From assembly GCA_024281055.1 (NCBI GenBank), contig JAMXLF010000087.1:45382-109381 (forward strand): DNA of 64,000 bases, written 5' to 3'. The translations under genes were made by a program, and so were the position numbers. Below are positions 45,301-49,815 of this stretch, one piece after another. The DNA comes from Geobacteraceae bacterium. Lineage in GTDB: Bacteria > Desulfobacterota > Desulfuromonadia > Geobacterales > Geobacteraceae. Numbering within the stretch: the stretch's first letter is position 1; every line of letters begins with the position of its first letter. Under the pieces are notes generated by a model, which ran no database searches, was not told where the DNA came from, and saw nothing but the letters and a program-made list of their open reading frames with translations.

Positions 45301-45463
45301 CGGGACCGGCGCCGACGTAATGAAGCCTATCGCAGCGCCGATGATCGGCGGGATGATTTCGTCGGCGATTCATGTCCTGATCATGACGCCGGTGATTTTT
45401 GTGCTTATGAAAGTACACGATCTGAAGAAGGGGAAGTTGAAGTACAGTGGGATGAAACATTGA
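42323..45463 (+). CDS. cusA: Copper/silver-type RND efflux pump (CusA-like)
   Basis: A 1046-residue HME-RND transporter. The start MIERIIDYSARNRVIILMIF is the usual CusA/CzcA opening, DAIPDLSDNQVIVFTDYPGR the first loop, and GGIAIAIGVLVDAGVIMVEN the TM4 signature of Cu/Ag pumps. The three methionines that bind Cu(I)/Ag(I) in E. coli CusA have counterparts here: LLYMPVTLP, PVSMFESIIILK and INRINMLSTGV. It exports copper or silver from the periplasm/cytoplasm through CusC with CusB. The start ATG at 42323 has AAAAGG upstream. A long antisense frame across the gene is a by-product of GC bias. Confidence 0.93.
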   Translation: MIERIIDYSARNRVIILMIFALVIAVGIWAVYKTPVDAIPDLSDNQVIVFTDYPGRSPQVVEDQVTYPLAVNLQGLPQVKAVRASSAFGFSMIYVIFEDKADIYWARTRVLERLNYASSLLPPGVTPTLGPDGTGVGHVYWYTLEGKGYDLEQLRTLQDWFVRYQLNTVPGVAEVASIGGFVREYQIDLDPNKLFAYSIKIGDVMEAVKRSNKDVGGRLLEKADAEYLIRGEGYVKSAKDLEDIVVGADMRGTPIYLKNLGTVQLGGEIRRGLLDLNGEGERVGGIIVMRYGENAKDVIDRVQEKIAALEKGLPPGVRIVARYDRSDLIERAIHTLKRALTEESVVVSLVVLVFLLHFQSALVIVLTLPIAVLFAFITMKLLGVTSNIMSLGGIAIAIGVLVDAGVIMVENCYRHLSELSPEERKEKRLEVIIASAKQVGRAIFFSLAIIVLSFVPVFLLEGQGGKLFHPLAFTKTFSMVGSAIIAITLVPVLMYYFMRGKMPPESANPVSSFFIRLYSPVIRWVLKYKKTTILLNFVALALAVFILFFRLGSEFMPPLDEGSLLYMPVTLPNVSITEAKRLIQVQDAIIKSFPEVEHVLGKVGRAETSTDPAPVSMFESIIILKPKEKWRPGITKADIVSELDGKLQIPGVRNGWTQPIINRINMLSTGVRTDLGVKIFGNDLNVLKDLAVQAEGILKTVPGAADVVAERVTGGNYIDIDVDREAAARYGANIGDIQDVIETALGGEMLTTAVMGRDRFPIRIRYLRDYRDNIPEIQRMLVSGMNGAQVPLSLVTKLKVSTGAPEINSEGGLLRSIVFLNVRGRDMGGFVTVAKKVLEKQLKLPPGYYVGWSGQWENQVRMEQRMKLLVPMGLVIIFVLLYFTFHSALEASMVMLSVPFALVGGVFMVYMLNYNLSTAVWVGFIALYGVAVETGVVMVIYLHEALDKRLLKGPVTERDIYEATFEGAVLRLRPKLMTVAVALIGLVPIMWSSGTGADVMKPIAAPMIGGMISSAIHVLIMTPVIFVLMKVHDLKKGKLKYSGMKH

Positions 45464-45490
45464 AAACCGTGAAAGGTGAATGGTGAATTG

Positions 45491-45578
45491 GTAGGGGCGA
45501 CCGGCGGGTCGCCCTGAGAACGGGTCGCCCTGAGAATGCCGGTAATAACAAGAGGGCGAGGCAGCGCCTCGCCCCTAC
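45491..45578. repeat. REP cluster downstream of cusA
   Basis: Starts GTAGGGGCGACCGGCGGGTC and ends AGCGCCTCGCCCCTAC, with CGGGTCGCCCTGAGAA repeated twice inside. Inverted GTAG-type REPs of the family found at the RAYT genes, 27 kb from some of them. Confidence 0.75.
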
Positions 45579-45602
45579 ATAACAGAGAAAGAGGAGAAAA
45601 AC

Positions 45603-46046
45603 ATGAAAAAAATCGCAACAATTCTCGCAGCAGTATCTTTCGCCCTTGCGGCACCACTGGTGGCTTTTGCCATGGATCACGAGTCGATGCCGATGGAGCA
45701 TGGGTCCATGGAGCATGGCGGACACAAGAAGGCGGCCCACGAGGAAGTGGTGGACGGTGTCAAGGCCACCTTCGACGTCTACAACCTCACGGGGATGAAG
45801 GAGACCCACCACATCATGGTGACGTTCACCGACGCCAAGACCGGCAAGCCGCTGAGCAAGGGAGAAGCGAAAATAAAAGTCGTGGGTCCGGACAAGGCCG
45901 AGCAGGTGAAGGACCTGATGGCAATGGGAGAGGGTTTCGGCGCCAATTTCACCATGCCCGGCAAGGGGAAATACGGCGTGATGTGCAAGTTCAAGCTGGC
46001 CGACGGAAAGGTGAGGACGGTCAAGTTCTGGTACACCGTGAAATAG
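45603..46046 (+). CDS. Met/His-rich periplasmic metal-binding protein
   Basis: A 147-residue exported protein: signal MKKIATILAAVSFALAAPLV with cleavage near AFAMD, then a ligand-rich segment MDHESMPMEHGSMEHGGHKK. The body is a single beta domain (VKATFDVYNLTGMKETHHIM ... YGVMCKFKLADGKVRTVKFW) similar to the YtkA/FixH-like fold. Position after cusA and the Met/His motif suggest periplasmic copper binding or buffering. The start has AGGAG ahead of the ATG. Confidence 0.75.
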   Translation: MKKIATILAAVSFALAAPLVAFAMDHESMPMEHGSMEHGGHKKAAHEEVVDGVKATFDVYNLTGMKETHHIMVTFTDAKTGKPLSKGEAKIKVVGPDKAEQVKDLMAMGEGFGANFTMPGKGKYGVMCKFKLADGKVRTVKFWYTVK

Positions 46047-46080
46047 TGACCGGGGACCGGTAAAACATTCTGACAGCATC

Positions 46081-46197
46081 AAAGGCCGGATGGACCCAAC
46101 ATTGTTCGACGTTCGAAGTTCGACGTTAGATTCATGCTTCTCAACTTCGAACATCGAACATGGAACTTCGAACATGTTTGGCTCCCCTCCGGCCTTT
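46081..46197. repeat. Nested palindrome with TTCGAAC units
   Basis: Outer arms AAAGGCCGGA (46081-46090) and TCCGGCCTTT (46188-46197) enclose a TTCGACGTTCGAAGTTCGAC series mirrored by TCGAACATCGAACATGGAAC. Related in design to the GTTCAA palindromes elsewhere; it ends 13 bases before the next gene. Confidence 0.75.
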
Positions 46198-46210
46198 GCC
46201 GGGAGAAACC

Positions 46211-47089
46211 ATGGACGGAAAGATATTCCGTTTCACGCTGTTATGCGTTGTTGTTCTGCTTCTGGGCGTCACCCTGGCCGCTTGCAGGAAAAAGGAAACA
46301 CCGGCTCCGGCGGCACCGACCCGCGTCTCGGCCACCAAGGCCTATGAGAAGCATTTCGGTCCCGCACCCACCGCCGCCAAGGGGACCTGCTACGCCTTTG
46401 TCATCTATTTTCCATCGGCCAGAGAGGTAGGCAAGGTGGTGCCGTTTCCCTTCTTCACCTTCGACGAGGGGAGCATGGAGAAGGTTGCCGTGGAACGGCT
46501 CCTCGCGGGCATGGAAGTGTCAGCCTACCGGGGCGAGATCGCCCAGCCGTTCGCGCCGGGGGCGCGGCTTCTGGCTCTTGAGCAGGTGGACGGACTGAAA
46601 AGGGTCGACCTCGCCGACGGCTTCCTTGCGCCCGGCGCCGACCGGGACGGAATGCTCCATGCCCTGGTGATGACCCTCACCCAGTTCCCGGAGGTGCATG
46701 GGGTCCGCCTGCTCCAGGGGGGGAAGGACCTGGACTGGGCCCGCGGTCCGCAGAAGCCGGAAGGAGAATGGGTGCGGGAGCCCGGTCCGCCGCGGCTCCT
46801 GAGTGTCACGGCGGTGAAGGACAAGGGGGCGAAGGAGATCGAAGATGTCAGTGCCTACTTCGACCGGCCGGTGGACATCCGCGAGTTCAGCATGACCGAC
46901 CGGGAAGGAAAAGCCTTTGCCGGTGAGACGTTCCACTCGGTCTTCGACATGGCCGCGGTCCTGAAGCCGAAGGACCCCGGCCTATTCAAGGAGCGGATGC
47001 CCATAAAGGTCCGGTGGAATGTCACGGACAAGCTGGGGCGGCCTGCGGAAGGGGACAGTGTCTGGCCCCTGGAAGTAAAGGAGCACTGA
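46211..47089 (+). CDS. GerMN-domain lipoprotein
   Basis: A 292-residue lipoprotein: MDGKIFRFTLLCVVVLLLGV and lipobox TLAAC. Residues 60-190 match a GerMN (germination/sporulation) domain: CYAFVIYFPSAREVGKVVPF, VERLLAGMEVSAYRGEIAQP, GLKRVDLADGFLAPGADRDG. In non-sporulating bacteria this domain occurs in envelope lipoproteins of unclear role. The last 100 residues (LLSVTAVKDKGAKEIEDVSA and WNVTDKLGRPAEGDSVWPLE) are another beta domain. GGGAG is five bases before the ATG. It follows the Met/His-rich gene but across a repeat. Confidence 0.8.
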   Translation: MDGKIFRFTLLCVVVLLLGVTLAACRKKETPAPAAPTRVSATKAYEKHFGPAPTAAKGTCYAFVIYFPSAREVGKVVPFPFFTFDEGSMEKVAVERLLAGMEVSAYRGEIAQPFAPGARLLALEQVDGLKRVDLADGFLAPGADRDGMLHALVMTLTQFPEVHGVRLLQGGKDLDWARGPQKPEGEWVREPGPPRLLSVTAVKDKGAKEIEDVSAYFDRPVDIREFSMTDREGKAFAGETFHSVFDMAAVLKPKDPGLFKERMPIKVRWNVTDKLGRPAEGDSVWPLEVKEH

Positions 47090-47102
47090 ACCTAAAAACG
47101 GT

Positions 47103-47230
47103 CCACGAACGACGCGAAATATCACGACAATTTAAGCGATAGCTGCATATCAGCGATTCACGGAAAAAGGTAACGTCGGACAGGCAGATATAATGGTTGG
47201 GTTTGTTGGTGTTTTTCGTGTGGTTCGTGG
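47103..47230. repeat. Inverted repeat with CCACGAAC arms before the P460 gene
   Basis: CCACGAACGACGCGAAA (47103-47119) is mirrored, with two mismatches, by TTTCGTGTGGTTCGTGG (47214-47230). The interior has no gene. Resembles the short dispersed intergenic repeats noted elsewhere in the window. Confidence 0.6.
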
Positions 47231-47339
47231 ATAACGCCGTGAACCTTTCCCTTGAATCCCGGCGGCAAATGGATTATCGTGGCAGACGTTTGCCGGCCAG
47301 GGTGCCGGAGAAATCTGCGCAGCAACGGAGGATGAAGCA

Positions 47340-47813
47340 ATGAGGAAACTGGTGTTCCTGACGCTGGCCGCTGTCATGGCGCTCGCCGCCTCGCAGGCGG
47401 TTGCCGCCGACAAGGTTGCCCTGCCCAAGGGGTACGAGAAGTGGGAGAAGAGCAAGGAGAAGGTCGTCAACGACAAGAAGTCGCTCTTCTACGGCATCCA
47501 CTACATCTACGTGGACAAGAAGACGATGAAGACTTACAAGACGGGGGGAAAGTACCCGGAGGGGAGCCAGTTCGTCGTGGTCTTCTACAACATCAAGGAT
47601 GAAGGCGGCAAGCCGGTCAAGGGCAAGAAGAACATGATCGTCCTGATGAAGAAAGACAAGAAGCAGCAGGAGACCGGCGGCTGGCTCTTTGCCGGCTTCA
47701 CCCCGGAAGGGAAGCCCTCCGGCGTCGACCCGGTGAAGAACTGCTACGAGTGCCACCTGAAGGATACCCAGGCGAATGACCTGGTGATCTCGAAGTTTGC
47801 CGATTTCAAATAG
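47340..47813 (+). CDS. Cytochrome P460-family protein
   Basis: A 157-residue exported cytochrome. The signal peptide is MRKLVFLTLAAVMALAASQA with cleavage near VAADK. The fold shows the P460 pattern (LPKGYEKWEKSKEKVVNDKK, SLFYGIHYIYVDKKTMKTYK, GSQFVVVFYNIKDEGGKPVK) and a single c-type heme site CYECH near the C-terminus (NCYECHLKDTQANDLVISKF). Relatives include hydroxylamine-oxidising P460 and cytochrome c'-beta proteins that bind NO; role here is unknown. It depends on cytochrome c maturation. AGGATG precedes the start and a strong terminator follows. Confidence 0.9.
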   Translation: MRKLVFLTLAAVMALAASQAVAADKVALPKGYEKWEKSKEKVVNDKKSLFYGIHYIYVDKKTMKTYKTGGKYPEGSQFVVVFYNIKDEGGKPVKGKKNMIVLMKKDKKQQETGGWLFAGFTPEGKPSGVDPVKNCYECHLKDTQANDLVISKFADFK

Positions 47814-47838
47814 GCTTTATTGACCTTGGCACGGAAAG

Positions 47839-47869
47839 GGCGCCGCGGGAAACCGCGGCGCCTTTTTTT
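47839..47869 (+). terminator. Intrinsic terminator after the P460 gene
   Basis: GGCGCCGCGG (47839-47848) pairs with CCGCGGCGCC (47853-47862), GAAA tetraloop, seven Ts. Confidence 0.95.
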
Positions 47870-47930
47870 GTGAAAAATTTGCTTCTTGTACTGACCGGCA
47901 TTTCGTTTTGGATGGGCTGGGGAGGCTTAT

Positions 47931-48137
47931 TTAAATCTTTTCGAAGACGGCTTCAAGTGGCGTTGCGGTGAGCTCGCCCCGCTCGTAGGCATTGATGCGT
48001 TCCTCTGCCTCTGCTGCCCAGAGACGGTCGAGCCGTTCGCGGTCGGGGAACTCGAAGCTGGATAGAAGGTCTTCGATCAGCTGAGCGCGCTCGATTGGAG
48101 GGAGATTCAGGGCTTCGGCCAACAGTTCGTTTTTCAT
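47931..48137 (-). CDS. Addiction-module antitoxin, no toxin beside it
   Basis: A 68-residue protein MKNELLAEALNLPPIERAQL followed by IEDLLSSFEFPDRERLDRLW and AEAEERINAYERGELTATPL. This is the RelE-partner antitoxin family (Unstab_antitox, addiction module protein), in which a short helical protein ends EVF/EI. A ParE/RelE-type toxin gene normally follows on the same strand, but the 117 bases between its stop and the P460 gene hold only the terminator, so it is an orphan. A perfect dyad upstream (48156-48178) may be its operator. The start is the ATG at 48137; an ATG at 48143 is also in frame. Confidence 0.8.
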   Translation of the reverse strand: MKNELLAEALNLPPIERAQLIEDLLSSFEFPDRERLDRLWAAEAEERINAYERGELTATPLEAVFEKI

Positions 48138-48155
48138 ATGCATACGCGCCCCGTG

Positions 48156-48178
48156 GTGTTCAAGATTATTTTGAACAC
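48156..48178. promoter_or_regulatory. Dyad upstream of the orphan antitoxin
   Basis: GTGTTCAA (48156-48163) and TTGAACAC (48171-48178), perfect eight-base arms seven bases apart, 18 bases before the antitoxin start. Suitable as an autoregulatory operator. Confidence 0.55.
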
Positions 48179-48312
48179 AATCTAGCATATCGATACTTGG
48201 GTGTCAAAGGAGGTTCGAGTGCGGGCGGGCAAGGAGGGAATGTGCCGGAAAAATATCCTTGCAGAGGGGCGTGCCGGGGTGTAGCATTCGATTGTTAGTT
48301 GTGGTTCATTTT

Positions 48313-48341
48313 TTGTGACGTATGCTGTCACAAGCTTGTGA
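48313..48341. promoter_or_regulatory. Two overlapping dyads upstream of the exonuclease gene
   Basis: TTGTGAC (48313-48319)/GTCACAA (48327-48333) and the perfect 14-base palindrome TCACAAGCTTGTGA (48328-48341) share a half-site. The half-site TGTGAC is like those of CRP/FNR proteins but the spacing (nine bases instead of six between TGTGA and TCACA) differs, so the cognate regulator is unknown. Confidence 0.45.
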
Positions 48342-48409
48342 TACGGTGTCGGGCGCAGTTATGCTCGATGACTGAAGGAGACCCGGGTGCGGGGGAGGAA
48401 GAGGGATTG

Positions 48410-48931
48410 ATGCGGGAGAAACGTCACATCGTGGTGGACGTGGAGACGACCGGCATATCGATTATGCGCGGCGGACGGGTGATCGAGGTTGGCGTGGTGG
48501 CGGTCGAGAACGGGGGGATCGTCGCCGAGTTCGACACCCTTATCGATGCCGGCGCTCCCATCAGCGACGGCGCCTTCCGGGTGCACGGCATATCCGAGGC
48601 GATGCTGGCGGGAAAGCCCGCGCCGCGGGAAGCCTGGCGCGGCTTCCTGGAGTTCGTCGCCGATGCGCCACTCATCGCGCATAACGCCCCCTTCGACAGC
48701 GCTTTCATCCGGCATGAGCTGGCGCGGCTCGGGAAGCGGCTCCCCAACCGATGGCACTGCACCGTGCGCCTGGCCCGGAAGCATCTGCCCCATCTGCCGA
48801 ATCACCGCCTGGAGACGGTCTACCACCATCTGTTCGGGCCGCTTCCCGGTGGAGCCCAGAGCCACCGGGCGCTTGACGATGCGCGGCTCGCGGCGCGGGT
48901 GTGGATGGCGTTGGAGGGGATAGGCGGATGA
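48410..48931 (+). CDS. DEDDh (DnaQ-like) 3'-5' exonuclease
   Basis: A 173-residue single-domain exonuclease. Exo I VVDVETTGISIMRGGRVIEV (D and E), Exo II APLIAHNAPFDSAFIRHELA (D), Exo III HRALDDARLAARVWMALE (H and D) are all present, so it should be an active metal-dependent 3'-5' nuclease like the polymerase III epsilon subunit, but without the polymerase-binding tail. The ATG at 48410 has GAGGAAGAGGG ahead; ATG at 48368 in frame is an alternative. Its stop overlaps the start of RAYT 2 by four bases (ATGA). It lies 0.9 kb before cas3; DnaQ-like nucleases trim prespacers in some CRISPR systems. Confidence 0.87.
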   Translation: MREKRHIVVDVETTGISIMRGGRVIEVGVVAVENGGIVAEFDTLIDAGAPISDGAFRVHGISEAMLAGKPAPREAWRGFLEFVADAPLIAHNAPFDSAFIRHELARLGKRLPNRWHCTVRLARKHLPHLPNHRLETVYHHLFGPLPGGAQSHRALDDARLAARVWMALEGIGG

Positions 48932-49704
48932 CATACGATCCCGAGATTCATCACCGTCGGTCCATTCGTCTGAAGGGATATGATTATGCCGAGGCAGGCG
49001 CATACTTTGTTACCATCTGTGTGTATGGGCGGGAATGCCTGTTCGGGGAGGTTGTTGAAGGGACTGTCCGGTTGAACCCGGCGGGTGAGGCTGTCCAGGC
49101 GGTATGGCAGGGGTTGCCGGAACATTATCCGTCCGTCGTGTTGGATGCGTTTGTCGTCATGCCCAACCACGTGCATGCAATCGTCATTCTCAAGAGGCAG
49201 ACAGGGGCAACGCCCGAATCGCCTGTAGGGGCGGGTCTGGAAACCGGGGCAGGTCTGAGACCTGCCCCTACATCTGCCCAAAACACACCCGGTATTGTCA
49301 TGATGGAACAGGGATCCGTAGGGGTGGTGTCCGCAGGCATGGTGTCTGTAAGGACGGTGTCTGTAGGGGCGGTGTCTGTAGGGGCGGGTCTAAGACCCGC
49401 CCAGGATTATAACATGGACAGGTCAGACCAGGGTAGGTCAGACCAGGGCAGGTCTGAGACCTGCCCCTACAGGGGCCACGGTGGCGAGGTTGCGCCGTTG
49501 TCTGAAATCGTGCGGGCGTTCAAATCGTTTTCGTCCCGGCATATCAACCGGTTGCGCGACAATCCCGGTGTTCCCGTCTGGCAGCGCAATTATTACGAAC
49601 GGATCATGCGCAACGACGATGAATTGAACCGGGCGCGGACATACATCGCGGAGAACCCGTTGAAATGGGCAGAGGACAGGGAAAACCCGGTGAATGTCAC
49701 GTAG
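48928..49704 (+). CDS. REP-associated tyrosine transposase 2 (RAYT), enlarged by internal REPs
   Basis: A 258-residue RAYT, 70 longer than RAYT 1, starting MTYDPEIHHRRSIRLKGYDY. The HUH motif is VVMPNHVHAIV, and the C-terminal part reads VAPLSEIVRAFKSFSSRHIN, VPVWQRNYYERIMRNDDELN and TYIAENPLKWAED. The extra 80 residues after the HUH motif are a translated REP cluster (VGAGLETGAGLRPAPTSAQN, VSVRTVSVGAVSVGAGLRPA, DQGRSDQGRSETCPY). The start overlaps the exonuclease stop, and its TAG stop is the GTAG of the next REP. It is the last gene before cas3. Confidence 0.9.
   Translation: MTYDPEIHHRRSIRLKGYDYAEAGAYFVTICVYGRECLFGEVVEGTVRLNPAGEAVQAVWQGLPEHYPSVVLDAFVVMPNHVHAIVILKRQTGATPESPVGAGLETGAGLRPAPTSAQNTPGIVMMEQGSVGVVSAGMVSVRTVSVGAVSVGAGLRPAQDYNMDRSDQGRSDQGRSETCPYRGHGGEVAPLSEIVRAFKSFSSRHINRLRDNPGVPVWQRNYYERIMRNDDELNRARTYIAENPLKWAEDRENPVNVT
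49225..49470. repeat. REP cluster inside the RAYT 2 coding sequence
   Basis: Begins GTAGGGGCGGGTCTGGAAAC and ends GAGACCTGCCCCTAC, with internal GTAGGGGCGGTGTCTGTAGG units and repeated AGGTCAGACCAGGG. All units are in frame with the transposase and together explain the length difference to the other RAYTs. Confidence 0.85.
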
Positions 49705-49770
49705 GGGCAACCCCGTTGCCCGCGTTCCGCGCCCGATCAAGTAGGGGCGCCCCCCTGTGGGCGCCCTGCT
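49701..49770. repeat. Two REPs between RAYT 2 and cas3
   Basis: GTAGGGGCAACCCCGTTGCC starts the first, at 49701, and GTAGGGGCGCCCCCCTGTGG the second, at 49741, closing with GGGCGCCC. Both have the same 5'-GTAG plus hairpin form. The first GTAG supplies the RAYT 2 stop. Confidence 0.8.
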
Positions 49771-49815
49771 TTGAGGGGGATTGATGGAGGGGTATTGGGG
49801 GTGCTGGGGGAAGGC

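Noticed and set aside
47826..47842. Sigma-54-like TTGGCACGGAAAGGGCG after the P460 gene
   Set aside because: The -24 part is good but the -12 reads GGGC without TT, and the site overlaps a strong intrinsic terminator with no gene following on the strand.
49225..49470. VGAGLRPAPT-like peptides as a conserved protein domain
   Set aside because: They are in-frame translations of REPs; the same DNA occurs between genes where it is not translated.
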